A stretch of DNA of 64,000 nt, from NCBI RefSeq assembly GCF_002975275.1, contig NZ_PCOQ01000021.1, forward strand, positions 1 through 64,000, in the 5' to 3' direction. Positions within the stretch are counted from its first letter, which is position 1; each line of letters starts with the position of its first letter. Positions 43,257 through 51,748 of this stretch are shown here, piece after piece. The notes beneath the pieces are model-generated. The model saw only the letters and a list, made by a program, of their open reading frames with translations, was not told the origin of the DNA and searched no databases. This DNA comes from Achromobacter sp. MYb9. GTDB lineage: Bacteria; Pseudomonadota; Gammaproteobacteria; Burkholderiales; Burkholderiaceae_B. The position numbers and the translations under genes were made by a program.

Positions 43257-43655
43257 TCAGGCCGGCCGCACCACCAGCGTGGACACCTGCACGTCCACCG
43301 CCGTCATCAGCTTGTGGATCGGGCACTTCTCGGCCACCGCCAGCAGCTCATCGATCTGGGCGTCGGACAGTTCTCCGTGCAAGGTCAGCTTGGCCGTCAG
43401 CCGATAGATGCCTTTGCGTTCCTCGCTGGCGTCGCGCACCACTTCCACCCCTACCGATTCCAGCGGCAGTTCCTTGCGCTGCGCGTAGACCATCAGCGTC
43501 ATCGCCTTGCAGCCGCCCAGCGCGGTATCGAAATAGTCGTGCGGATCAGGGCCTTCACCTTGCGGCTGCGGCATCGCCAGCGGCAAATCATGGCTTTCGG
43601 CCGTGGCGGTGAACTGCAACGTCTTGGGCGCATTCTGTCGGACGCGGATACTCAT
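43257..43655 (-). CDS. OsmC-family protein
   Basis: A 132-residue OsmC/Ohr-like protein, a thiol-dependent hydroperoxide reductase family. The two redox cysteines are in ALGGCKAMTL and AEKCPIHKLM. It is closer to the general OsmC/YhfA-type group than to Ohr. It acts in the cytoplasm and is convergent with fabI. Confidence 0.9.
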   Translation of the reverse strand: MSIRVRQNAPKTLQFTATAESHDLPLAMPQPQGEGPDPHDYFDTALGGCKAMTLMVYAQRKELPLESVGVEVVRDASEERKGIYRLTAKLTLHGELSDAQIDELLAVAEKCPIHKLMTAVDVQVSTLVVRPA

Positions 43656-43814
43656 GGGTGGGATCTCCAGGGGAACGAGCGCCCGTCGCGGACGCCCATG
43701 CCACCTTGTAGCATCTGCCGAGACTTGCGCTTACTGACGGAAACCTGAACTTATTGGCACGCGGCTGGTCGGATATCCCTATCCGCGATTCACGCACAGA
43801 CAAAAGGGGGCCGC

Positions 43815-44507
43815 ATGAGCGCCAGACAACTTCTTGATCAATTGCTGCAATCGGGCCAAGGCCTGCTTTCCGACGCCACCAACCGCGTGCAAGGCGCGAC
43901 GGGCGGTTCGGGCGGGGGCAAGGGTTCGTTCCTGACCGGATTGGGCGGCGGCGCGCTGGGCGCAGGCGCGCTGGGGCTGCTGATGGGCAGCAAGAAAGCC
44001 CGCAAGATCGGCGGCAAAGTCGCCATGTACGGCGGCATGGCGGCGTTGGGTGCGCTGGCCTATCGCGCCTATGGCGATTGGCAGCGCAACCAGGCGGGCG
44101 GCGCGCCGGCCACGCCGCCGCAGACGCTGGACCGCCTGCCCGCCCCAGAGGCCGAGCAGCACAGCACTGCCGTCCTGACCGCCATGATCGGCGCAGCCAA
44201 GTCCGACGGGCACATCGGCCCCGAAGAGCGCACCCTGCTGGAAACCGAATTGGCCAAGCTGTCCTCCGACGCCCAGGACCGCCGCTGGCTGGAAACCGAG
44301 CTGTCCCGCCCGCTGGACCCGGCCGCCGTGGCCCAGTCGGCCAAGACGCCGGAAATGGCAGCCGAGATGTATCTGGCCAGCCTGCTCGTCGTGGACGAGG
44401 AAAGCTATATGGAGCGCGCGTACCTGGACGAACTCGCGCGCCAGCTCAAGCTGGCTCCCGATCTGAAGGAACAGCTGGAGCAGCACGCCAAGACGGCTGT
44501 CGCCTGA
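43815..44507 (+). CDS. DUF533/TerB-like membrane-associated protein (YebE type)
   Basis: A 230-residue protein with a Gly-rich hydrophobic N-terminal half (LTGLGGGALGAGALGLLMG, then MYGGMAALGALAYRAYGDW) and a C-terminal TerB-like helical domain (AMIGAAKSDGHIGPEERTLLE, ASLLVVDEESYMERAYLDELA) with acidic residues that may bind metal. E. coli YebE is the nearest characterised name, linked to envelope stress. Function unknown. Confidence 0.87.
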   Translation: MSARQLLDQLLQSGQGLLSDATNRVQGATGGSGGGKGSFLTGLGGGALGAGALGLLMGSKKARKIGGKVAMYGGMAALGALAYRAYGDWQRNQAGGAPATPPQTLDRLPAPEAEQHSTAVLTAMIGAAKSDGHIGPEERTLLETELAKLSSDAQDRRWLETELSRPLDPAAVAQSAKTPEMAAEMYLASLLVVDEESYMERAYLDELARQLKLAPDLKEQLEQHAKTAVA

Positions 44508-44580
44508 CCGGCCCGTTGCGATGCGGCAGTCCGGCGGACAAGCGGACGGGGTTCAGGATCCGCCCCGCCGCCCAGCCGGA

Positions 44581-45567
44581 TCAGTCCGCCCGCAGCCCGA
44601 TTGATTCCGTCAACGCCGTGTAGCGGTCGATGTCGGCATTGATCATCTTCTGAAATTCGCGCGGCGTGCTGCTGGCCGGCGTGAAGCCCTGCTCGCGCAG
44701 CGACGCCTGTACCTCCGGATTCCGCACGATCTTCGCCACGGCGGCATTCAACCTGTCGACCACCGCGGGCGGCGTGGCGGCTGGGGTCAGCAAGCCGTGC
44801 CACTGGTCCAGCGCATAGCCCGCGACGCCCTGCTCGGCCACTGTCGGCACGGTGGGCATCAGCGGAGAGCGCGCCGGTGACGTCACGGCCAACGCGCGCA
44901 GCTTGCCTGCGGCGATGAGCGGCGCGGCACTGGACGCCGTCACGATGCCCATTGCCACCTGTCCCGCCGTCACGTCGGTCAAGGCGGGACCACACCCTTT
45001 GTACGGCACATGTTGCAACACCGCGCCCGTCGCGCGCGCCAGCATCTCGCCCGCCAGATGCTGCGGCGTGCCATTGCCGCAAGACGCGAACGGCAGCGGC
45101 TTGGACGCCTGCGCCGCGGCCAGCGCCTCATCCATTGTCCGCAGCGGCGAGGTTGCCGGCACCACGAAGACCGACGGCACGAACGCCACATTGATCACCG
45201 CGGAAAAATCCCGCTTGGGCGCAAAGCCCAGATTCCGATAGACCCCGGGGTTGATCGCGAACGAGCTGTTCACCATCAACAGCGTGTAGCCGTCGGGCGG
45301 CGCTTCCGCGACGATGCGCGCGCCGATGTTGCCGCTGGCGCCGGGGCGATTTTCCACCACCACCGGCTGGCCCAGTTGCTCTTGCAGGCTGGCGCCGATG
45401 CGGCGCGCCAGCAGGTCGGTGCCACCGCCTGGCGGAAACGTCACGACGATGGTGATGGGGTGCACGGGATAGGACGCGTCACCGGTGGCTTCGCCCGAAG
45501 GCGAATTGCCGCAGGCTGCCAGCGACAGCGCGAACAGCGGAAGAAAGGATCGAAGCAGACGTTTCAT
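44581..45567 (-). CDS. Bug/TctC-family solute-binding lipoprotein (orphan)
   Basis: A 328-residue tripartite-tricarboxylate-type binding protein. The lipobox is LAACGN (Cys near residue 19), then the family marks ITIVVTFPPGGGTDLLARRI, VENRPGASGNIGARIVA and GYTLLMVNSS. The lipid anchor is less usual, since most Bug proteins are soluble periplasmic. No TctAB membrane genes are near. Bug proteins are greatly expanded in Bordetella and Achromobacter; ligand unknown. Confidence 0.92.
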   Translation of the reverse strand: MKRLLRSFLPLFALSLAACGNSPSGEATGDASYPVHPITIVVTFPPGGGTDLLARRIGASLQEQLGQPVVVENRPGASGNIGARIVAEAPPDGYTLLMVNSSFAINPGVYRNLGFAPKRDFSAVINVAFVPSVFVVPATSPLRTMDEALAAAQASKPLPFASCGNGTPQHLAGEMLARATGAVLQHVPYKGCGPALTDVTAGQVAMGIVTASSAAPLIAAGKLRALAVTSPARSPLMPTVPTVAEQGVAGYALDQWHGLLTPAATPPAVVDRLNAAVAKIVRNPEVQASLREQGFTPASSTPREFQKMINADIDRYTALTESIGLRAD

Positions 45568-45615
45568 GTTGCGGGCCTGTAAGCGCCGCGGCCGCGCCTG
45601 TCGGCGCGCCGTGTC

Positions 45616-45638
45616 GTAAGAAAGCCGGCCAAGCCGGC
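45616..45638 (-). terminator. Possible terminator after nadC
   Basis: On the minus strand, GCCGGC-TTG-GCCGGC is followed by TTTCTTA, 9 nt past the nadC stop. The stem is short and the T-run broken, so termination may be partial. Confidence 0.5.
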
Positions 45639-45646
45639 GGAAGGAC

Positions 45647-46531
45647 TCAGGCGTCCAGGCCGATGTCCAGGACCTTGGCGCTATGGGTCAACCAGCCGAC
45701 GGCGATCTGGTCGACGCCGGTCGCCGCCACCTCGGCGGCCGTTTCGGGCGTGATGCGGCCCGACGCTTCCGTGATGGCGCGGCCTCGTGCCATCGCGACA
45801 GCGCGCCGCAGGTCTTCCAGGCTCATGTTGTCCAGCAACACCACGTCCACGCCCAGCGACAACGCCACTTCCAGCTGCGCCAGGGTGTCCACTTCCAATT
45901 CGATCTTGACCATGTGCCCGACACCGGCACGCGCGCGCTGCACGGCCGTGGCCACATCCCCCGCCAGCGCGATGTGGTTGTCCTTGATCAGGACGGCGTC
46001 ATCCAGGCCGAACCGGTGATTGCTGCCCCCACCCACGCGCACTGCGTACTTCTGCACCGCGCGTAGGCCCGGCATGGTCTTGCGCGTGCAGGTCACGCGG
46101 GCGCCGTAGGCCGAGATCGCGCGGGCGATGGAGGCGGTGGCGGTGGCCACGCCGCTCAAGTGGCACAGGAAGTTCAGCGCCACGCGCTCCGCGGTGAGCA
46201 TGGCGCGGGCGTTGCCGCGTATCCGGGCGATCTCCATGCCCGGCCGCAAATCGCTGCCATCGCGCTGGGTCACGGCGAATTCGATGGCCGGGTCCATGGC
46301 CCGAAACGCCAGGCGAGCCAGGTCCAGGCCGGCCAGCACGCCTTCCTGGCGGGACACGAGACGGGTTTCGGCGATGGCGTCCGCGGGCACGATGGCATCG
46401 GTGGTGAGGTCGCCCGCGCGGCCCAGGTCTTCCAGCAACGCCGCCCGCACCAGCGGGTCCAGCATGACGTCCGGCAAGGGGGGGACAGCCAGGCGAGAGG
46501 CAGTCACAGGCGCTTCGGGATTAATGCTCAT
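45647..46531 (-). CDS. nadC: Quinolinate phosphoribosyltransferase (decarboxylating)
   Basis: A 294-residue enzyme that converts quinolinate and PRPP to nicotinate mononucleotide in de novo NAD synthesis. Marks are ALLEDLGRAGDLTTDAIVP, the quinolinate-site TCTRKTMPGLRAVQKYAV and GGGSNHRFGLDDAVLIKDNH, and DVVLLDNMSLEDL. nadA and nadB are not adjacent in the window. Its start lies inside an inverted repeat and a Nudix-type NAD regulator gene is directly upstream on the same strand. Confidence 0.96.
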   Translation of the reverse strand: MSINPEAPVTASRLAVPPLPDVMLDPLVRAALLEDLGRAGDLTTDAIVPADAIAETRLVSRQEGVLAGLDLARLAFRAMDPAIEFAVTQRDGSDLRPGMEIARIRGNARAMLTAERVALNFLCHLSGVATATASIARAISAYGARVTCTRKTMPGLRAVQKYAVRVGGGSNHRFGLDDAVLIKDNHIALAGDVATAVQRARAGVGHMVKIELEVDTLAQLEVALSLGVDVVLLDNMSLEDLRRAVAMARGRAITEASGRITPETAAEVAATGVDQIAVGWLTHSAKVLDIGLDA

Positions 46532-46540
46532 TTTGAGTAT
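46524..46540. promoter_or_regulatory. Candidate NAD-regulator operator 1, over the nadC start codon
   Basis: ATGCTCA-TTT-TGAGTAT, an inverted repeat with one mismatch, overlaps the nadC start codon (46529-46531). Viewed as half-sites it is ATGCT-N7-AGTAT, the same geometry as the second site 55 bp upstream. Confidence 0.6.
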
Positions 46541-46578
46541 TTATGAGTTAAAAAAAGGCGCGCAGAGATTGCGCACCA

Positions 46579-46601
46579 CTTATGCTAAAGACGAGCATAA
46601 G
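46579..46601. promoter_or_regulatory. Candidate NAD-regulator operator 2, upstream of nadC
   Basis: CTTATGCT-AAAGACG-AGCATAAG, a perfect 8-bp inverted repeat, lies between nadC and the upstream regulator gene. Its core ATGCT-N7-AGCAT matches operator 1. The 55-bp centre-to-centre distance is close to five helical turns. Confidence 0.65.
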
Positions 46602-46613
46602 CCTTGTCAAGCG

Positions 46614-47543
46614 TCAAAGCGTGCGTGACAAGGGCAATTTGCTACCGGCGATCGCGCGCTCGAGCAGCACATCGCGGCGGAAACGGAACAGCTTGGCCGG
46701 GCGCCCCGCCGTGCCCGTCGCCATCTCGCCCGTTTCCTCCACCAGCGCCTGCTGCTCGATCAGGCGGCGGAAATTCTGCTTATGCAGGCCCCGGCCAGCC
46801 AGTGCTTCGACGGCCAGTTGCAACTGCAGCAAGGTGAACTGCGCAGGCATCAGTTCGAACACCACGGGGCGGTACTTGATCTTGGCTCGCAGCCTGGCGA
46901 TACCGGTGGCCAGGATACGGCGATGGTCATGCCGCATCGGTTCACCCGGCAGCACCGCGCGGCCACCGCCGCGCCGCGCGGCCTCGGGCACCAGCCCCGC
47001 CTCGAACAAGAGTTCGTAGCGCTGCAGCACCATGTCTTCGTTCCAGGCGGCGCCCTCCAGCCCGAAGGTGATGGCTGCGCGTTGATGGCGGCGCGCGCGC
47101 ACGGCGGCATCGGCGCTGTCTTCGCACCAGGCGGCCAACTGCGGCACGATCTGTTCTTCGACCAGCGCCGGCGTGCCCGCGCGGCGGTCTTCCCAGGGGA
47201 AATAGCGGTACCAGTCCTGCCAACCCACCTGCGCCACGCCGGTCTCGCCGGCCTCGCGGGTCAGGCCCAGATAGCTGACCGACATGACGCGAGCGCCGGA
47301 CTCGTCGGAACGGTCGCCGTCGGCGAAGGTATAGAGCTGCTCGACATAGCCCAGCGGATGATGCGTCTGCGTTTCCACCCACGCGCGCAAGCCCGCCTGC
47401 AACGACCGGTGAGACAGTTCAAACGGCCCGGCCGGCAAGGCCCGCGCGTCGTCCGTCGTCAGCACGCGCGGCTCGCCATGGGTCACCGCGACAAGCACGG
47501 CAACGAGTTCGGCATGGACGGAGCGTTCGACGGATTCGGTCAA
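46614..47543 (-). CDS. Nudix-related NAD biosynthesis regulator (NrtR/NadQ-like)
   Basis: A 309-residue protein. The N-terminal two-thirds looks like a degenerate Nudix domain (LVAVLVAVTHGEPRVL, ARVMSVSYLGLTRE) without a clear GX5EX7REUXEE box. The C-terminal part is the NrtR-type winged helix (FELMPAQFTLLQLQLAVEALAGRGLHKQNFRRLIEQQALVEETGE is typical in pattern). Such proteins repress NAD synthesis genes and sense ADP-ribose or NAD metabolites. It lies immediately upstream of nadC with two candidate operators between. Confidence 0.85.
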   Translation of the reverse strand: MTESVERSVHAELVAVLVAVTHGEPRVLTTDDARALPAGPFELSHRSLQAGLRAWVETQTHHPLGYVEQLYTFADGDRSDESGARVMSVSYLGLTREAGETGVAQVGWQDWYRYFPWEDRRAGTPALVEEQIVPQLAAWCEDSADAAVRARRHQRAAITFGLEGAAWNEDMVLQRYELLFEAGLVPEAARRGGGRAVLPGEPMRHDHRRILATGIARLRAKIKYRPVVFELMPAQFTLLQLQLAVEALAGRGLHKQNFRRLIEQQALVEETGEMATGTAGRPAKLFRFRRDVLLERAIAGSKLPLSRTL

Positions 47544-47774
47544 GTTGGGCGTGGAGGCAGGAAGAGGAGAGGAAAAGGAGCAAGCCGCGCGCCATCGCCG
47601 AACGCGAGGCGCGAACCGAAGGCGCGAACCGAATTATAAGGTTCCGTCCCTGCAACAGCCCCTTGCAAACGTGACAGCGCAATCCACCGCAATGCCCGCG
47701 CGGCGGCCTAAGATAAAAAGCACATCCAGGCGCGTCGCCATCCTGGGACGCGCCGCTTACGCGGAGTCACCGAC

Positions 47775-48005
47775 ATGTTGAAGACCGCCCCTGATACCGT
47801 CACTGAAAAGCCCGCGGCCAGTGAAGAAAAGCCGCAGGCGGCCGATCCCCGCAAGGGCACGGGCATCATGCCCATGCCGGACCAGAGCAAGATGGTCGCC
47901 GGCATGCCCCGGCGCGGACGCGCCATCGAAGAGCCCGGCGAACCCGGCATCATCACGCCGGAAGACGACGTGCTGGACACCTCTTACGAGAATCGCCAAG
48001 GCTGA
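47775..48005 (+). CDS. Small hypothetical protein, 76 residues
   Basis: No family recognised. A short, charged, Pro/Glu-rich and probably disordered protein, ending in ITPEDDVLDTSYENRQG. GGAG lies 8-11 nt upstream of the ATG. It is divergent from the NAD regulator and convergent with the FrnE-like gene. It has the look of a conserved small protein, but nothing more can be said. Confidence 0.6.
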   Translation: MLKTAPDTVTEKPAASEEKPQAADPRKGTGIMPMPDQSKMVAGMPRRGRAIEEPGEPGIITPEDDVLDTSYENRQG

Positions 48006-48079
48006 CCGCATGATGGCCGTGGCCGGGCTGACGCGATCGTCCATGCCTGACGGACACGTCGCGGGCAGCGTTCGGTTGG

Positions 48080-48745
48080 CTAGCCTGCCACCGGTTTGCT
48101 TTCCGAGGCGACCTGGCGCAACGCCTGCTCGAACGTGTCCGGCGGCTGGCCGCCGGACACCAGGTATTCGCCGTTGATGATCACCGACGGCACCGACGTG
48201 ATACCGAGCTTGCGCCATTCGTCCTCTTCCGCCCGGACCTCGTCCGTGTAGCGGCCGGTGGCCAGCACGTCGCGCGCGGCGGCCTCGTCCAGGCCGGCGT
48301 CGCGCACGGCTTCGGCCAGCACGCCCGCATCGCTGGTGTCGCGGTTCTGATAGTGATAAGTCTGCAACAGGCTTTTCTTCAGCGCGATCTGTTGCGCCTG
48401 GCCTTGCAGGCCGGCCCAGTGGATCAGGCGATGCGCATCGAAGGTGTTGAAGGAACGGTTGTCGTCGTCCATGCGCATGGGCATGCCGACGGCGGCGGCC
48501 CGCTCGCTGATGACCTTGCGATTGGCCTGCACGCGCTCGCGGTCGTAGCCATACTTCGCCATCAGCCGTTCGATGGTGTTCTGCCCGCCGGCAGGCATGT
48601 CGGGGTTTAGTTCAAACGGCCGGAAATGCAGCTCGACATCCGCCGTGCCTTCCAGCCGGCGCATCGCTTCCAACAGCCCTCCCAGGCCTACCGCGCACCA
48701 CGGGCAGGCGACGTCGGACACGAAATCGATCGTGATCTTTGCCAT
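48080..48745 (-). CDS. DsbA-family oxidoreductase, FrnE-like
   Basis: A 221-residue thioredoxin-fold protein with the active site CPWC in FVSDVACPWCAVGLGGL near residue 15, an inserted helical domain and the cis-Pro region ITSVPSVIINGEY. There is no signal peptide, so it is cytoplasmic. FrnE proteins catalyse disulfide isomerisation or oxidoreduction and are linked to oxidative-stress tolerance. It stands alone. Confidence 0.9.
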   Translation of the reverse strand: MAKITIDFVSDVACPWCAVGLGGLLEAMRRLEGTADVELHFRPFELNPDMPAGGQNTIERLMAKYGYDRERVQANRKVISERAAAVGMPMRMDDDNRSFNTFDAHRLIHWAGLQGQAQQIALKKSLLQTYHYQNRDTSDAGVLAEAVRDAGLDEAAARDVLATGRYTDEVRAEEDEWRKLGITSVPSVIINGEYLVSGGQPPDTFEQALRQVASESKPVAG

Positions 48746-48984
48746 GGTTTACTCCGGAATTGATTGTCGATACCCCAGAGAGTAAATCATCTTCTTGTGC
48801 CCCAGCTAGCGCACGCCGCCCATCACCGCCACACGGAATTCCTTCATCAGCGGCGACCAGATCGTTGCGCCGGAATGGCAAAGGGCTGTACGACGGCGCG
48901 GTCAAACTCGAAAACTGAAACGCAGGCGGCCTGGAAAGACGGAGGAATCCTCCGCCTATTCCAGGCCGCCGTGCGCCAGACGCG

Positions 48985-50847
48985 TTAAGCGCCTACCGGC
49001 TTCCCATCCTGACGGCGCACCACCACGGTCGCCGAACGCGCGTCGCCGCCGCCAGCCCGCACGGTGTTCCAGGCAGCATTGGGATGCTGGATGTTGATGA
49101 AGAACGTCGTCAGGTCCGGCGTGTAGGCGATGCCGGTGATCTCGCAACCCAGCGGTCCCACCAGGAAGCGCTTGGACTCGCCCGTCTTCTGGTCGATGTA
49201 GTACATCGAGTTATTGCCGAAGATGCTGGTGACGCTGGTACCCGTGCCGGCGTCGGTCTGCACCCACAGGCGTCCCTTCGGATCCACGCGAATGCCGTCA
49301 GGGCTGGAGAACTCGTCGCCCTTGATGTTGCCGGTGATGTTCGACGCCGCGCCATCGGCGGCATCCTGACCCGCCAAAAGCAGCAGTTGCCATTCGAACG
49401 TGGTGGCCAACGGCGAATTGCCGCGCTCGTTCCAGCGCACGATGTGGCCGTGGCGGTTGGTCTCGCGCGGGTTGGCCGCGTTGGTGCGGCGGCGGCTGCT
49501 GTTGTTGGTCAGCGTGCAATAAACCGTCTTGTCCACGCCCACCGTGATCCACTCGGGACGGTCCATCAACGTCGCGCCGGCCACCCGGGCAGCGGCCTTG
49601 GTGTTGATCAGCACGTCGGCCTGGCTGTTGAAATCGATCAGCGTGTTGGTGGGCACGTCGGTCGGAGCGACCTGCGTGTAGTTGCCCGGATCGATGGCGC
49701 CCACGATCAGGTTGTTCTTGCCAACCGTCAGTTCCACCCAGTTGCCGCTGCCATCATCGTTAAAGCGCGCCGCGTACAGCGTGCCCTCGTCCAGCAGCTT
49801 GCTGTTGTTGGCGCGGTTGGCCGGGTCATACGGCTTGCTGGGTACGAACTTGTAGATGCAGCCCGGCGTACCGTCGTCGCCCATGTAGAACGCCACGCGG
49901 TTGTTCTCGTCGACCATGAAGGCCGTGTTCTCGTGGTCGAACCGGCCCATCGCCGTGCGCTTGACGGCGGTCGAACCCGGGGTGCTGGGGTCGATCTCGA
50001 CCACCCAGCCATAGCCGGTTTCAGCTTGCGTGGGGTCCAGGTAGTTGTCGGTCGTCTCTTCGCAGGTCAGGTACGTGCCCCACGGCGTATTGCCGCTAGC
50101 GCAGTTGTTCAGCGTGCCCACGACGGTCGCGCCCACCACCGAGGCGGCCGGGCCGCCCACGTTGTAGACGGTGTTGCCCGTATAGCGCTTGTTGTAGCGG
50201 GAATCCGTCTTGACCGCCCACTTGCCATCCTTGTCGCGCGCGATCTCGACGACCGACACGCCCACGTTGGACAGGCGGGTTTTCACCCCTTCGACGGTAA
50301 CGTCCAGCGTGCTGTTGTCGAGGCTCTCGTGGTTCAGCACCAGCAGGCCGCCCTGGTTGGGGTCCACCCCTTCCAGCGGATAAAAATGCATGCCGTCATG
50401 CTGGCCGCCGGACTGCGTCTCGGTAGCGGGGTACGACTGCGGCACGCCCATGTAGCCGGCAGAACCGATCACGCACTTGTCGCCGGCCGAATACAGCACT
50501 TCGGCCACGTAGCCTTCCGGAACCGTCACCGTGTCCGCAACGATCTTGTCGCCCAGCGGCTTGAACGTGACGGAGTAGTCGGGGCCCGGTTCGGGCGTCG
50601 GGGCGGGCGTCTCGGGGGTGGGTTGCTCAGGCGTCGGCGCCGGATCGTCATTGTCGTCATCGCTGCTACAGCCGGCCAATGCCGACACGCCGAACACCGA
50701 CAGCACCGACAGCCCGAAGCTGTTCTTCAGCAACGTGCGGCGGGTGGGATTGGCGGCGACGATCTCGTCGAACATCTGACCGGGAACAGTGACTTCCCCC
50801 CGGGCTTCACGGTAGGGCGCACGCAATTTGTCTGTAAGGTAGGACAT
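48985..50847 (-). CDS. PhoX-family phosphatase (DUF839), Tat-exported, lipobox-bearing
   Basis: A 620-residue calcium-dependent alkaline phosphatase-like protein. An N-terminal twin-arginine segment (NPTRRTLLKNSFGLSVLSVFG) is followed by LAGC, then an acidic and Pro/Thr-rich linker (SSDDDNDDPAPTPEQP). The PhoX body includes LVLNHESLDN, LTCEETTDNYL, DHENTAFMVDENNRVAFYMGDD and FSSPDGIRVDPKGRLWVQTD. ATG 50847 (MSYLTDK) is preferred to one 48 bp upstream. Predicted as a periplasm-facing, lipid-anchored phosphatase; substrate not shown. Confidence 0.9.
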   Translation of the reverse strand: MSYLTDKLRAPYREARGEVTVPGQMFDEIVAANPTRRTLLKNSFGLSVLSVFGVSALAGCSSDDDNDDPAPTPEQPTPETPAPTPEPGPDYSVTFKPLGDKIVADTVTVPEGYVAEVLYSAGDKCVIGSAGYMGVPQSYPATETQSGGQHDGMHFYPLEGVDPNQGGLLVLNHESLDNSTLDVTVEGVKTRLSNVGVSVVEIARDKDGKWAVKTDSRYNKRYTGNTVYNVGGPAASVVGATVVGTLNNCASGNTPWGTYLTCEETTDNYLDPTQAETGYGWVVEIDPSTPGSTAVKRTAMGRFDHENTAFMVDENNRVAFYMGDDGTPGCIYKFVPSKPYDPANRANNSKLLDEGTLYAARFNDDGSGNWVELTVGKNNLIVGAIDPGNYTQVAPTDVPTNTLIDFNSQADVLINTKAAARVAGATLMDRPEWITVGVDKTVYCTLTNNSSRRRTNAANPRETNRHGHIVRWNERGNSPLATTFEWQLLLLAGQDAADGAASNITGNIKGDEFSSPDGIRVDPKGRLWVQTDAGTGTSVTSIFGNNSMYYIDQKTGESKRFLVGPLGCEITGIAYTPDLTTFFINIQHPNAAWNTVRAGGGDARSATVVVRRQDGKPVGA

Positions 50848-51054
50848 CTGAGTCTCTTGGTTTGACGAAGGATAGGACAAGCCATTTGTCAGCAAATTGA
50901 AAGTTGGCTGACGAACGGCTGAGAGATTACGAGACCGATGTGACAGACTTGAGACGTTCTGATGAATCCTTCATCACGGGCGCCACGGCCGACCATCGCG
51001 AGCGGCCCGGATTTCGTCTAACGTATCGACGACCTATCCGCTGCCGGACGCTTC

Positions 51055-51426
51055 ATGCCTATCTTGCGCACCTACTTCATGAACAGGCTGAGCGACGACG
51101 AACTACAGTCGTTGCTCGGCAAGCGCGATAACTTCTTCCTTGAGAATGTCCTGAATATGGACCGCACCCTGCAGTACGCGCAAGCAACGATCGCCCAGGC
51201 AGGGCTGACCAGCCGTGTCGTGGATGAGCCCGCCAATCCGTTCGCGCACCTGCGTCACGACATCCTCGGCGCGATTCCGCTCATCGGGCCGTTGTGGGTG
51301 TTGGGCTTGAGCGCACTCCGGCTCGGCCAGCCGGCAGCAGACGTGACGCTCAAGCGAACGGCCGCGCAATCCATCAGCGTGATTTTCTCGCGCAACGCGC
51401 GGCGCCGAAATACAGAGGCAGCATGA
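51055..51426 (+). CDS. Hypothetical protein, 123 residues, one possible membrane segment
   Basis: No family recognised. It has a charged N-terminal half (MNRLSDDELQSLLGKRDNFF; the true start could be this ATG at 51079), then a hydrophobic stretch ILGAIPLIGPLWVLGLSALRLG and a basic tail. No good Shine-Dalgarno. It is supported by its length, sensible composition and the terminator 45 bp downstream, but it may not be a real gene. Confidence 0.45.
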   Translation: MPILRTYFMNRLSDDELQSLLGKRDNFFLENVLNMDRTLQYAQATIAQAGLTSRVVDEPANPFAHLRHDILGAIPLIGPLWVLGLSALRLGQPAADVTLKRTAAQSISVIFSRNARRRNTEAA

Positions 51427-51470
51427 ACCGGGCACGAGCGCTGCTCGCCCACGCGCATGATCGACGGAAA

Positions 51471-51509
51471 ACAAAAAGCCCCTGACTTCTTTCGAAGTCA
51501 GGGGCTTTT
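51471..51509. terminator. Strong bidirectional terminator
   Basis: GCCCCTGACTTC pairs with GAAGTCAGGGGC around a 4-nt loop. On the minus strand it is followed by TTTTTGT and ends the tRNA-Ser transcript; on the plus strand by TTTTAAA it could end the hypothetical gene. Confidence 0.92.
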
Positions 51510-51518
51510 AAACATTCT

Positions 51519-51609
51519 TGGCGGACAGAGGGGGATTCGAACCCCCGATACGCTTTTGACGTATACACGCTTTCCAGGCGTGCGCCTTCAACCGCTCGGC
51601 CACCTGTCC
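51519..51609 (-). tRNA. tRNA-Ser (anticodon GGA)
   Basis: A complete class II tRNA on the minus strand: acceptor GGACAGG paired at the 3' end, TGGCCGAGCGGTTGAAGG D-region, anticodon arm CACGC-CTGGAAA-GCGTG (anticodon GGA, reads UCC), a long variable arm (TATACGTCAAAAGCGTA), T-arm GGGGG-TTCGAAT-CCCCC, discriminator G and encoded CCA. Confidence 0.95.
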
Positions 51610-51748
51610 TAATTGCTAATGTCGGGGTGGGTCAGAAACACCACTACGAAATTTGCGAATCCGCGATTCTAGCAGAATCCGGGCAGGCACCACAAGTCGG
51701 CAAAGAAAAAGGGACGCACTAGGTGTCCCTTCCCGCTGCGCGGAGCGC

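Noticed and set aside
48746-48984. A possible short gene between the FrnE-like and PhoX genes
   Set aside because: Frames here are short, lack start signals and have antisense-like composition.
50904-51131. A 75-codon open frame between phoX and the hypothetical gene
   Set aside because: Arg-rich, no ribosome binding site, and it overlaps the better candidate at 51055.
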